Of a stretch of 64,000 nucleotides of DNA, positions 1-8,132 are shown in pieces. A model generated the notes under the pieces. The model worked only from the letters and a program-made list of their open reading frames with translations, did no database searches and was not told the DNA's origin. This DNA is from Colwellia sp. RSH04. GTDB lineage: Bacteria > Pseudomonadota > Gammaproteobacteria > Enterobacterales > Alteromonadaceae. Within the stretch, counting starts at the first letter, position 1; each line of letters starts with the position of its first letter. Where the stretch lies: assembly GCF_003545765.1 (NCBI RefSeq), contig NZ_QXIO01000011.1, forward strand, positions 1 through 64,000, written 5' to 3'. The translations under genes and the position numbers were made by a program.

Positions 1-331
1 TAGCAGAGGCCAGGTCTTAGATTAGGTTGCGGTTTCTTTCATAAAGGCATTTTGTCGATTTTAGGCTCTGCTGAACTAATTTTAGTAACTCAAGGGTTAA
101 GGTCAGCTTTTGGCTAGCTGAAGAAGTATCCTATTCTCACTAGCCTAATGTTAACAAAGATACGAAACCGGACATTTCACAAATTAGTTTTTATGACTTC
201 TCTGTGCTATAAGGCGACGTTGGGATTGAATGTTTTCAACGATCACTTTGTACGTGAAGCGGACTGTCGTCTATCAAGAATTACAATGGAAAAAATTCAC
301 TCTGCCCCAGTGGTTTTTGCGTTTCGCTACT
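1..331. other. No recognisable gene at left edge
   Basis: I see no supported coding sequence here. The one short open frame (148-366, plus strand) has no ribosome binding site or recognisable domain and is probably chance. The stretch may be decayed DNA or the 3' flank of a gene outside the window. Confidence 0.5.
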
Positions 332-1022
332 TTAGCAAGCTGATAAATCACAATTTTCGAGTTTAGTTTTTAGTGGCCTTAAAATGCATTCAGAAAGAAA
401 AACAGAATACAGCAAGCAAAGCGCATTTACTGCGTATCCAGCAGTGCTCCCCAACATGTTTTCTAGATTCATATTACTATGGATGGCTACTACCCCGACT
501 AAAAAAGCTATGACACCAGAGGCGTAGCAGAAACTTATTTGCTTGTTGTAAATCAAAGCCAAAAGTTGTGCCTGGTTGCCCCCCTACAATATCAGAAGCG
601 AAAAGGTATTTAAGGCCTTTTATCGACTTTACCAATCCTTCAACACCAAACGTCACTATAGTTATCGTCGCTACATAGGTAACCAAAAAGAAAAAAACAA
701 CCTTATTGCCGTAGTTTAATGGCGTAGCAGCCAAATTAAACAGTGTAAATATTGAACTCAATACAACAATTAGCGCTATCAACCTATGCATAATCTTTCT
801 CCTAGTCCAGTTAACTTCTATGGGATTTTCAGACGATTGCAATTGATTAGGTGACACTTCAAGTGCGGATGCGAGGGCCAACGCTGATTCAGCAGAGGTA
901 TTTCCCTCAGATTCAATTCGTTGAATTGTTCGTAGCGATAAACCTGAAGCTTTAGCTAGAACCTCTTGAGACCAACCTTTATTTCCGCGAACTTGCTTAA
1001 GTTTCTGTGTTGATAGTTGCAC
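332..1022 (-). pseudogene. XRE-family HTH regulator with C-terminal membrane domain, frameshifted
   Basis: The N-terminal part is a Cro/C1-type helix-turn-helix (QVRGNKGWSQEVLAKASGLS, then RTIQRIESEG). It is followed by a linker and hydrophobic segments (LIALIVVLSSIFTLF, VVFFFLVTYVATITIVTFG), so it is a membrane-anchored DNA-binding protein. The open frame that carries the HTH runs on to 477, but after residue motif GGQPGTT its sequence stops looking membranous. The next frame continues with LALIYNKQISFCYASGVIAF and two more hydrophobic helices down to 332. Removing one T from the TTTT run near 556-559 joins the two frames. I chose the GTG at 1022 because AAAGGA lies just before it and the HTH follows directly; an upstream ATG at 1067 lacks a good site. 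It may be a real pseudogene or a sequencing error. The regulated target is unknown. Confidence 0.6.
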
Positions 1023-1393
1023 ACTCTTTCCTTTTTCAACCTGATTTGTTGCTCTGTCAGGTTTCAATATTAAAAATGTAATCGAAATAAGCGAGAAGTT
1101 TGTCCCGACAAATACACGCCAATCTACGACATTTGCTCCAATTTCAATCTGGAATAGCTAAAAAAATGGGTTCACGTACATTTAAAATAAGTTATTTATT
1201 TTTAAGAAAATGAAGGGCAGCTTCCTTAAAGCTTTCGCCGGTCAAGCCAGTCCTTGCGCATGGCTGCCAGTCGCTTCTTATGTGATTTTCATTTACTAAG
1301 GTTTCAAGTTGCTAGACAAGATCCCCTTATCTGATACTGTTTAAACTCACCTATTATTACTAATAATGGACCCTGAAAATTTGAAGTGTCATT
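1023..1393. other. Intergenic stretch without recognisable gene
   Basis: This is AT-rich DNA between two minus-strand units. No tRNA, repeat or convincing terminator was seen. It presumably holds the promoter of the XRE-type gene near 1030-1100. Confidence 0.4.
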
Positions 1394-1657
1394 TCATGCT
1401 TTTGAAAAAGTATGAAAATAAATAGAGCAAGCGATCCCCAATTTCCAGCCGCTTATCACAATTAATATTATTGTCATACCTGTTACAGAAAGGTTAACCC
1501 ATCCGAAAAGCAAACTGGTTAATATTGATAATGCAGCCAAAAGACTGAATATGCCGAAAAGCTTAATAGCTTTGTTTTGATGAAACATGTCGAACGCCCA
1601 AAAACATATTGTTCCAGACCAACAGAACACTGCAAAGTATGCAAAAGCTTGATTCAT
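1394..1657 (-). CDS. Small hypothetical membrane protein (possibly 3' part of a frameshifted gene)
   Basis: The 87-residue product has about three hydrophobic helices (FAYFAVFCWSGTICFWAF, LFGIFSLLAALSILTSLLF, VTGMTIILIVISGWKLGIA) and no recognised domain. The ATG at 1657 has no clear ribosome site. Reading upstream in the same frame gives LFLLTIE before the methionine. This could join the preceding open frame (1666-1773) if the seven-T run at about 1671-1677 had gained or lost a base. It lies immediately downstream of the AraC-type regulator on the same strand. Function is unknown. Confidence 0.45.
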   Translation of the reverse strand: MNQAFAYFAVFCWSGTICFWAFDMFHQNKAIKLFGIFSLLAALSILTSLLFGWVNLSVTGMTIILIVISGWKLGIACSIYFHTFSKA

Positions 1658-1665
1658 TTCAATCG

Positions 1666-1773
1666 TCAGTAAAAAAAGGCCCCTAAAAACTTCTGCTGAA
1701 TATCGGTTGCCTTGGAAAAGTGCTCAGCTAATTGTGGCTCAATAACACCGCTCATAAGAGCAGATAAAATCAT
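1666..1773 (-). CDS. Short ORF, possible 5' part of the small membrane protein
   Basis: The ATG at 1773 is preceded by AGGAAAATTGTT, a good ribosome site, and opens a 35-residue frame (starting MILSALMSGVIEP) that stops at 1666 just after a T7 run. A longer version starts at 1872 with an ATGA overlap with the AraC-type gene. The short length, good start signal and homopolymer at the break suggest that this frame and 1394-1657 were once one gene of about 128 codons. No function is recognised. Confidence 0.35.
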   Translation of the reverse strand: MILSALMSGVIEPQLAEHFSKATDIQQKFLGAFFY

Positions 1774-1868
1774 AACAATTTTCCTAACCCAATAAAGAAT
1801 TAAACTATATAAAACACTACTGCGGTTAAGCCCCCTCAGTTTACCGTAATAGGTCAGGCAAATGCTTA

Positions 1869-3014
1869 TCATAATTGTGTTACTGGCGTTTTTCTGTACT
1901 GGCTGGGTGTCACGCCAGTGAACTGTTTAAACGCTTTGTAGAAAGAAGAGCGTGAATTAAACCCTGTAGTTAACGCGATATCCAGCACGGACTCGTCTGT
2001 ATCAACCAGCATTTGTTTGGCGTCATCTATTCTCGCGCCGTTAATAAAGTCAAAGAATGTTGTACCAAGCTGTTGCGACAAGGTTTGTGAAACGTATTGC
2101 GACGGTTTATGTACCATTGCAGCGAGTTTCGCCAACGTTAAGTCGGGGTCTAGGTGTGCCTTTTCGCTGGTAATTGCCTGGTTAAGTTTCTCTGCGATAG
2201 CGGCTAAGTCACTATCCGTTAAGGCAGAACGCTCATACGCCTTTTTGGGTTGTTGCTCGGTTGCCACCGTCGCGGGCGGTGGATTGTTTTCAAAGCCGGG
2301 TCGCTGCCCTAACCCATTGGCACACATTACCCAGACAATGATCACAACCAACACCAGCACGCCGTTTTCAGACACACCAATAAACTTCAGTCGGTCTTCA
2401 AGCGCTAACACAATCAGTGAATAAACCCAGGAGAACACAACAAGCAGGGTAACACCACTAAACCAGCGGAGGCTTTTTCCTTGTTCATTTGAAAATACAT
2501 TTTTTAGCTGACGTCGGTACTTGACCGTTCGCTTTAGCAACATAACGACGTAAATACAGCTTAACACACACCAAATGAGAACGGCTGCAAAGAACGCACC
2601 GGAGAGAAGATGGATATAACGCTCATCGCTACCTTGTTCTGAGAAAAATAGGGCGATGAAAGAGGGCGATGGTAAAAAGAAAATAGCACATCCCAGCATG
2701 CCCGCAAACGGCAGTGGCAGAAAATGCGCCCACAGTGCTGATGTCCACCGCCATTGATGCTCTGATATCAGTGATGCGTGATAAAACCACAAACTGGGAA
2801 GTAGCAAGAAAAACAGTAAAGGCAAAAGGCTGATATACAGCTGAATCAGCCAAGGCACAAACGCAAAAATGATTGGGCCTGTAGATAACATACCCAGACA
2901 AAACAGTACCAGCATAAATGGGCGCTTTGACGGTGAGGGCATTTGCAGCGGCATCAACAATAACGTAAATCCGGCTACCGCGAGCGCCAGTGTTGCTAAG
3001 AAAACCTCAGACAC
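1869..3014 (-). CDS. AraC-family transcriptional regulator with N-terminal membrane domain
   Basis: The last about 110 residues form an AraC-type double helix-turn-helix (DLTLAKLAAMVHKPSQYVSQ, then DIALTTGFNSRSSFYKAFKQ and GVTPSQYRK). The N-terminal two thirds contain about seven hydrophobic helices, so the sensor part is probably in the inner membrane. I prefer the GTG at 3014: AGGAATAGATTT lies in front of it and the first membrane helix follows directly; the open frame extends to 3131 without a better site. The gene is divergent from the 3182-5275 operon, which is the natural candidate target. The ligand is unknown. Confidence 0.75.
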   Translation of the reverse strand: MSEVFLATLALAVAGFTLLLMPLQMPSPSKRPFMLVLFCLGMLSTGPIIFAFVPWLIQLYISLLPLLFFLLLPSLWFYHASLISEHQWRWTSALWAHFLPLPFAGMLGCAIFFLPSPSFIALFFSEQGSDERYIHLLSGAFFAAVLIWCVLSCIYVVMLLKRTVKYRRQLKNVFSNEQGKSLRWFSGVTLLVVFSWVYSLIVLALEDRLKFIGVSENGVLVLVVIIVWVMCANGLGQRPGFENNPPPATVATEQQPKKAYERSALTDSDLAAIAEKLNQAITSEKAHLDPDLTLAKLAAMVHKPSQYVSQTLSQQLGTTFFDFINGARIDDAKQMLVDTDESVLDIALTTGFNSRSSFYKAFKQFTGVTPSQYRKTPVTQL

Positions 3015-3181
3015 AAATCTATTCCTATTTTTTTTCAGCCAGAGCCGTCGAATGAAACTAACATGGTAGCGCGTCAACAGCAAAAATACTGTCCGAGTTA
3101 TGTAGAAAAGACGAATCAGGACACCGTACACCTTATTATTAGCACATTAATCGAGCTGTTAAGTAGTAAGGAATCGTTACC

Positions 3182-3871
3182 ATGAATCACAACACCACTG
3201 ATAAGAATGTATCAAATCGCTCACTAATGGGATGGGGCGCAAGCGCATTTTTCGCGATGCCACTTTGCTATGTGGGTATGTTTTTAATCTTCGGTGTCGC
3301 TCTGTCCATTCCCCAGTCAGAGTCTGTCAACGACAAAATTGCCTACATAGCTACACAGGAATCCATGCTCAGTCTGGCCTACATTATTGGTTATCTGATA
3401 TTCGGAACGTTGCTTTTAATCGCGGTACAAGCGATGCACACACGCCTTACTACTTCTTCATCGCACCTGATGAATGCAGCAAGCGCATTCGGCTTTATTT
3501 GGGTCGTGCTTATGATGTGTTCAGGTATGATTGCATTGACCGGCATGCATACCATGCTTACTCTGTTTGCCAAAGGCAACTCACACGCGGATACCCTGTT
3601 TTACGTTTATACCACCATGGTAAAAGGCTTAGGTGGCGGCATTGAACTGATCGGCGGCATGTGGGTGTTGCTTTTAAGTATCTTCGGTCTAAAAACCGCA
3701 CAGCTTGCGAAAGGACTGCATATTTTTGGCGTCATCGTGGGTGTGCTCGGTATCCTCACTGTTATGCAGTCAGTGCCAGAAATGAAAGACGCTTTCGGCG
3801 TAAGCCAGATTGTATGGTTTATCTGGATGGGGATTGCCTTACTCAAAAGTCGCGCAGAGTTCACACAATGA
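3182..3871 (+). CDS. Membrane protein of unknown function, first gene of a three-gene operon
   Basis: The 229-residue product has about six hydrophobic segments (FFAMPLCYVGMFLIFGVAL, LAYIIGYLIFGTLLLIAV, LHIFGVIVGVLGILTVM among them) and no soluble domain. AAGGAATCGTTACC precedes the ATG. Its stop overlaps the next start (ATGA at 3868-3871), so the two are translationally coupled. It is divergent from the AraC-type regulator, which may control it. The general look resembles DUF4386-like integral membrane proteins, but I cannot assign a family with confidence. Confidence 0.65.
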   Translation: MNHNTTDKNVSNRSLMGWGASAFFAMPLCYVGMFLIFGVALSIPQSESVNDKIAYIATQESMLSLAYIIGYLIFGTLLLIAVQAMHTRLTTSSSHLMNAASAFGFIWVVLMMCSGMIALTGMHTMLTLFAKGNSHADTLFYVYTTMVKGLGGGIELIGGMWVLLLSIFGLKTAQLAKGLHIFGVIVGVLGILTVMQSVPEMKDAFGVSQIVWFIWMGIALLKSRAEFTQ

Positions 3872-4527
3872 GTGTGATTGCCTTACTGCACTTTGTTGTT
3901 GGCTGTGGCGCTGTAATAGCAGGCTTTACATCGCTGCTAGTGAAAAAAGGCAGTACAGTGCACAAACAATCAGGCAGGATGTTTATGGTAACGATGTTAC
4001 TGCTGAGCCTAAGTGGATTTTACCTCTCTTATGCTCGAGAACTGCAGTTTACGTTCTTGCTCTCTGCATTTGCACTTTATCTGGTAGTAACAGGTTGGCT
4101 AGCTGTCTGGCACTCAGCTCGGGATAGAACACACGTTGCAAAATGTGAACTAACCTTCAGTGTGCTGCTCTGTTTAACCTGCTTTGCATGGTTTTTTCTC
4201 GGTACCGCACTGAACTGGAGCCCCCCAGAAACAGAGCCGCCTTATGGGGCGTATGCGTTTATTGGCGTGTGTGTAAGTGTGTTCATGTTGGGTGACATAA
4301 AATGGCTAAAAAAAGGCCAAACGAGCGAAGACAACCACATTCATCGTCATCTGACACGGGTCGGCTCGTCAATGCTGCTCGCAACTACCGTCTTTTTTCT
4401 TGGCAATAATCACGTACTTCCTGAAAGCATGCGCACGATGATAGTTCTGCTTACACCTATCTTTAGTGTAATTGTGATCACCCTTTTTTATCGCTTTACT
4501 TATCTGCGTTTTCGCAAAGGTACATAA
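3868..4527 (+). CDS. Multipass membrane protein, DUF2306-like
   Basis: Starting at the ATG that overlaps the upstream stop, this gives a 219-residue protein with about seven hydrophobic helices. The motif VHKQSGRMFMVTMLLLSLSG resembles the H-x-x-x-GR motif of DUF2306-type membrane proteins, and a second histidine cluster (NHIHRHLTRVG) follows. A longer in-frame extension upstream lies inside the previous gene and is unlikely to be used. It is the second gene of a tight operon (1 nt before the next ATG). Role unknown. Confidence 0.6.
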   Translation: MSVIALLHFVVGCGAVIAGFTSLLVKKGSTVHKQSGRMFMVTMLLLSLSGFYLSYARELQFTFLLSAFALYLVVTGWLAVWHSARDRTHVAKCELTFSVLLCLTCFAWFFLGTALNWSPPETEPPYGAYAFIGVCVSVFMLGDIKWLKKGQTSEDNHIHRHLTRVGSSMLLATTVFFLGNNHVLPESMRTMIVLLTPIFSVIVITLFYRFTYLRFRKGT

Positions 4528-4528
4528 C

Positions 4529-5275
4529 ATGCACATTCTATCATTTCCTTTTTTTCGGTATTGGCGCGAACACGTGGCGCTTTTACTGTCTGCGTGTATC
4601 TGCTTTGCTGTATCAACTAATGTGAAAGCATCATTCGATGAAACAGCGCCCCATCATGCATTAGAAGCTTTACGTGTAGCAACGCTGGCACTCAACAACA
4701 GAGAAAATACATCATTAGCTCTGGCAGTGCCTTACGACAAAAAACTCTCTGACACAGAAGGCAATCAAACCACGTTGCGTTTTGACCCATCAAAGCCGAA
4801 CGGTATGCAGTGGGCAACTCTGTCAATCGTCGGCAAGTCGTTAGCAGAGGTGAAGTTACCTAACCCGTTTATGCTCACACCTGCCGTTGTCGATAAGCTT
4901 AACTTAACTTACTTTGAGGAGGAGCCGGACTATTGGGTGTTTAAAGGTGATATGGATATTTACTCAACCAATGAACCTGAAAAGAATACCGATAAACAGG
5001 CAGAGGTAAATTTCGATAAGTACCTGGTTGCCTTTGTCGGAATCGACAAACAAACGCGTCAATTTAAACGATTGAGTTTTACCAACCTCGACTCGTTTCG
5101 TCCGAGCACCCTAGCAATCATTGACCGCATCGTCATTGATGCGCTGTATGCACCATTGTCAGAGAACGGCCCTTTGGTCGCCGTACAATCACAACTTACC
5201 ATTTCAGGTAGTTATGGCTTTTTGTATTCGTTTGAAGAGGTGATAAAACAAGAAATTGAAAAAGTAGGCGATTAA
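4529..5275 (+). CDS. Exported hypothetical protein
   Basis: The 248-residue product has an N-terminal hydrophobic stretch (HVALLLSACICFAVSTNVKA) that looks like a signal peptide, so the mature protein is probably periplasmic. The rest is soluble with no recognised domain. It is the last gene of the 3182-5275 operon, starting 1 nt after the previous stop. The company of two multipass membrane proteins suggests an envelope complex, but no function can be named. Confidence 0.6.
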   Translation: MHILSFPFFRYWREHVALLLSACICFAVSTNVKASFDETAPHHALEALRVATLALNNRENTSLALAVPYDKKLSDTEGNQTTLRFDPSKPNGMQWATLSIVGKSLAEVKLPNPFMLTPAVVDKLNLTYFEEEPDYWVFKGDMDIYSTNEPEKNTDKQAEVNFDKYLVAFVGIDKQTRQFKRLSFTNLDSFRPSTLAIIDRIVIDALYAPLSENGPLVAVQSQLTISGSYGFLYSFEEVIKQEIEKVGD

Positions 5276-5770
5276 TAAGCTTCTTCTGTGCTTTCATGGG
5301 AAAGAAAACAAAACGATCGATTTACGCGCAGAGAGCGCCTCCAGAGAAAGGATTTCGATGATTGGGGTTATTTCTGAATCAGGTGTTCACTACAAAAGGC
5401 CTGAATGACCGTTGTTTGTCTTTGTTAGCCTAAAATGCCTTGGTTTTGAGGACTAAATTAGGTCAGCAGTGTGGCAAAGGTTAGCGTTCTGATATGGAAT
5501 ACGACTGGCGGGTATGAGCTTAAACCAGCCTCACAAATGTTCAGAAATATTTGGCTATCAATTCGCTGATTATTATCGTGGTTTCACAAAAGCTAATGTC
5601 GGCAATTGGCTAAGGAGCTGAAGTATAGATTAAGTCACGCGAAGCTTCCCTTTTGCGAACAGAGCGGTCATTTTTCTTATCTCGGTTTGTGCCCCAAACC
5701 GAGATAGAAAAAATCTATTAGTTCAGGTAACTCATTGCCCTTGTTTTTATATACTGAGCATGTTTACTTT
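5276..5770. other. Non-coding stretch with an 11-bp hairpin
   Basis: No gene is visible. An 11-bp perfect inverted repeat lies at 5678-5688 and 5696-5706 (arms TATCTCGGTTT and AAACCGAGATA, loop GTGCCCC). It has no T-run on either strand, so it is not a standard terminator. A related but more degenerate sequence occurs at 7038-7085 on the other side of the trpS-like gene. Confidence 0.5.
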
Positions 5771-6799
5771 TTACAAATGAAATAAATTAAGGCCAAATGC
5801 TCGTTTGACATTATTTAAAACTTGATTTGATTCTTCTTGAGATTTTTGGCTACCAATTCGAAGAATATCTATCAATTGAGCTTTATCTGATATAAATATT
5901 TCCCTACGCTCTCTCAATGGTTTTAATAAATCTTGTAAGCACTCCTCTAGAATTCTTTTAGTTGTTCCATCACCTAGCCCACCTTTTTGATATCTAGCTT
6001 TCAAATCATTGATATAAGTTGGATCAGAGTGAAATGCATCTAAGTAAGTAAAAACAACATTACCACTAATTTGGCCGGGGTCTTCTACGTTTAAATGTTT
6101 AGGGTCGGTATACATAGATTTTACTGCTTTCGATATGTCTTTTTCACTTGAACTTAAAAGAATACAGTTACCCATAGATTTAGACATTTTACTTTTACCA
6201 TCAGAACTCGGCAAACGAGGTACTTTACTTAATAATGGGCGACACTCCACTAGAATATCATCCTGTGCGATATGATTTAATTTTCTAACGATCTCATTTG
6301 TCTGTTCAATCATTGGTAGTTGATCATCACCAACTGGAATTAAAGTTCCTTTGAACGCAGTAATATCAGCGGCTTGGCTAATCGGGTATGTCAAAAAGCC
6401 TGTTGGGATCGAATTACCGAATGATTTGCTTGCTATTTCATTTTTTACAGTTGGATTTCTCTGTAATCTAGCGACAGAAACTAAATTTGAGTAATACATT
6501 GTTAATTCAGACAGCGCAGGAATAGTCGACTGTAAACAAATAGTTGTTTTTAGAGGATCAATACCGACAGCCAAATAATCAGCGACTACATTTAAAATAT
6601 TGGAAGATACTTTATGAGGATTGTGACCGTTATCAGTTAAGCCTTGTAAATCGGCGACCAAAATGGTTTGCTCATGCTCATGTTGCAATTTTACTCGCTG
6701 CTGAAGCGATCCAACAAAATGCCCGAGATGAAGTTGACCTGTTGCTCTATCACCAGTTAATATTTTTTCTTTTTTAGTGTTGTGTATTGTATTGCGCAT
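5771..6799 (-). CDS. trpS: Tryptophanyl-tRNA synthetase, auxiliary type
   Basis: This is a class I aminoacyl-tRNA synthetase that would attach tryptophan to tRNA-Trp. The HIGH-type motif is HLGH at residues 24-27 in the typical TrpRS context (TGDRATGQLHLGH), and KMSKSMGN sits at about 204-211. At 342 residues it has the normal TrpRS length. I chose the ATG at 6799, which has AAGAG upstream; another in-frame ATG at 6835 lacks a site. It stands alone on accessory DNA between an HU gene and an exported-protein operon, so it is likely a second copy rather than the housekeeping trpS. Extra TrpRS genes are known to give resistance to TrpRS inhibitors such as indolmycin; whether this one does is only an inference. 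Confidence 0.85.
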   Translation of the reverse strand: MRNTIHNTKKEKILTGDRATGQLHLGHFVGSLQQRVKLQHEHEQTILVADLQGLTDNGHNPHKVSSNILNVVADYLAVGIDPLKTTICLQSTIPALSELTMYYSNLVSVARLQRNPTVKNEIASKSFGNSIPTGFLTYPISQAADITAFKGTLIPVGDDQLPMIEQTNEIVRKLNHIAQDDILVECRPLLSKVPRLPSSDGKSKMSKSMGNCILLSSSEKDISKAVKSMYTDPKHLNVEDPGQISGNVVFTYLDAFHSDPTYINDLKARYQKGGLGDGTTKRILEECLQDLLKPLRERREIFISDKAQLIDILRIGSQKSQEESNQVLNNVKRAFGLNLFHL

Positions 6800-7166
6800 A
6801 ATATGACTCTTGATTAATATTGCTATCAGAGACATAAATTATGATATTCATAAACGGTCTTCCGACAGCTTTGAATAGGTATGATTCATCGCCGCTCTAT
6901 AAAATAGAACGCCACCATGAAATTGAAATGAAGTTGAATGTAGTGTTTGTTTGCATTTTTTAAGACTATCATTCAAAAAAAATAAATTCAATATAATTTA
7001 AAAGAGCAACGGTTCCACTAATTTTGAGTCAAAGAGATCATTTTCCTAAACCGCTTTGTGCCCCAGAGCGCCATAGAATCAGAATTATGCTTCAATAATT
7101 ATTGCTCTACATAGGCATATTTGCTTAGTATTAAAACAACAATAAAAACCAAATAGGAAAATAACT
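6800..7166. other. Intergenic region between trpS and HU gene
   Basis: The region holds divergent promoters. 6905-6950 resembles 12377-12420 (shared TAGAACG, AAATGAAG-TGAA and TGTAGTGTTT blocks). 7038-7085 resembles 5668-5714 (shared TTTGTGCCCCA). Both may be decayed boundary repeats. No gene was seen. Confidence 0.35.
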
Positions 7167-7442
7167 ATGAACAAAGGTCAATTAGTAGATAAAATCGCTG
7201 AAGGTGCTGATATCACTCAAGCTTCTGCAGGTCGTGCATTAGATAGCTTAATAGGTGCGGTTTCAGCTGAATTAGCTAATAGCGGCGATGTTGCACTAGT
7301 GGGTTTTGGTACATTTAAGGTTTCAGCACGTGCTGCTCGTAAAGGCCGTAATCCACAAACAGGTGAAGAAATTCAAATTGCTGCTTCCAATGTACCTAGT
7401 TTTAAAGCGGGTAAATCCTTAAAAGATGCATGTAACAGCTAA
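7167..7442 (+). CDS. HU-family DNA-binding protein
   Basis: This is a 91-residue HU/IHF-family histone-like protein that bends DNA as a dimer. The sequence is canonical: an N-terminal helical part ([16 protein letters not shown]), the [21 protein letters not shown] strand/arm region shortened here, the proline-bearing arm tip (GRNPQTGEE) and the C-terminal KAGKSLKDA helix. AGGAAAATAACT precedes the ATG. An inverted repeat follows (7451-7486). Its position next to an integrase module suggests it may act as an accessory architectural factor, but it could equally be an extra chromosomal HU gene. Confidence 0.9.
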   Translation: MNKGQLVDKIAEGADITQASAGRALDSLIGAVSAELANSGDVALVGFGTFKVSARAARKGRNPQTGEEIQIAASNVPSFKAGKSLKDACNS

Positions 7443-7450
7443 TATAAAAC

Positions 7451-7486
7451 AGCTCAAATATTAGTTATAGAAAGTAAATTTGAGCT
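7451..7486 (+). terminator. Putative hairpin terminator after the HU gene
   Basis: Nine-base arms AGCTCAAAT and ATTTGAGCT lie 9 nt after the HU stop, followed by a pyrimidine-rich TCCCTCTCTT. The loop is long (18 nt) and the T-run is imperfect, so efficiency is doubtful. Confidence 0.4.
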
Positions 7487-7508
7487 TCCCTCTCTTAATT
7501 TCTCAGTG

Positions 7509-7751
7509 TTACTTTAAATCTACTTCTACATCATTTGGTACACGAAAAACTAAATCTTCAATTTTGCAGTCAAAATAATCACAAAGCTTATCAAGGTTAT
7601 CAGTTACAGTACTGTACCCTTTTTGGTTACAAATTTTTGTTAAAGTCATTCTGTTCATTCCACACGCTTCCGCAACTTCAGCGATTGTAACCTTTCTTTC
7701 TTCATTAAATTCTTTGTCTGCAATAAGCTCTTTTACTTTAAAACGTAACAC
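7509..7751 (-). CDS. Small XRE-family (Cro/C1) transcriptional regulator
   Basis: The 80-residue protein is essentially one helix-turn-helix domain (TIAEVAEACGMNRMTLTKIC, then LDKLCDYFDCKIEDLVFRVP), like the short phage and island repressors. It is divergent from the AlpA-like/integrase operon, and a 47-bp palindrome (7803-7849) lies between them. The obvious proposal is that it represses the integrase operon, and perhaps itself, through that site. GGAGAAGTAGT precedes the start. Confidence 0.8.
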   Translation of the reverse strand: MLRFKVKELIADKEFNEERKVTIAEVAEACGMNRMTLTKICNQKGYSTVTDNLDKLCDYFDCKIEDLVFRVPNDVEVDLK

Positions 7752-7802
7752 TACTTCTCCTAATAGAACAAAAATATACCTAAAGTTATTGACAAAGCCC
7801 AG

Positions 7803-7849
7803 TAAATGATCATATATTTAATCATAATGATTAAATATATGATCATTTA
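7803..7849. promoter_or_regulatory. 47-bp perfect palindrome, likely operator of the integrase module
   Basis: Two 23-base arms (7803-7825 and 7827-7849) are exact reverse complements around a single central A. The sequence is AT-rich and contains ATGATCATATAT in each arm. It lies in the 129-bp gap between the divergent XRE-type gene and the AlpA-like gene. Such a position and perfect symmetry suggest an operator. A role as a recombination or replication site cannot be excluded. Confidence 0.7.
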
Positions 7850-7880
7850 TATTGATAAACTTAACTTAGAGGTAGTTTAT

Positions 7881-8132
7881 ATGAGCAGTAAAAAGTATAG
7901 CACTTATATTACAACAGATCAGCTATCCGAGCGGATTCATTACACAGCGAGGACAATACGTAATGAATTACTCGATGCATGTTTAATTGAAGGAAAGCAT
8001 TACATCAGGCCATTTGGTCGTAGAAAGATACTTTTCATTTGGGAAGCTATTGAAAGTGACATGTTAAACATTGCTCATGACTCGTTAGCAATTGCATACG
8101 ATAAACCTATGGAGGTAGTAAATCATGGCTAA
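7881..8132 (+). CDS. AlpA/excisionase-like small DNA-binding protein
   Basis: The ATG at 7881 has GAGGTAGTTTAT upstream and gives an 83-residue basic protein. The sequence (TYITTDQLSERIHYTARTIRNE, then GRRKILFIWEAIES, shortened) matches the winged-helix pattern of excisionase/AlpA-type proteins with a tyrosine or serine recombinase downstream. Its 3' end overlaps the integrase start by 8 nt. It probably directs excision or controls the integrase. The longer upstream frame would run through the palindrome and is not favoured. Confidence 0.7.
   Translation: MSSKKYSTYITTDQLSERIHYTARTIRNELLDACLIEGKHYIRPFGRRKILFIWEAIESDMLNIAHDSLAIAYDKPMEVVNHG

Noticed and set aside
148-366. Short plus-strand open frame at the left edge
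   Set aside because: No ribosome site, no domain, and composition not coding-like.
2017-2424. 135-codon frame opposite the AraC-type regulator
   Set aside because: It lies fully inside the clear AraC HTH coding sequence on the other strand.
5678-5706. Strong hairpin after trpS as an intrinsic terminator
   Set aside because: Neither strand has a T-run after the stem, so it is kept only as a structural repeat.
5668-7085. trpS as an integron gene cassette with attC sites
   Set aside because: No RYYYAAC/GTTRRRY core pairs were seen and no integron integrase is present.
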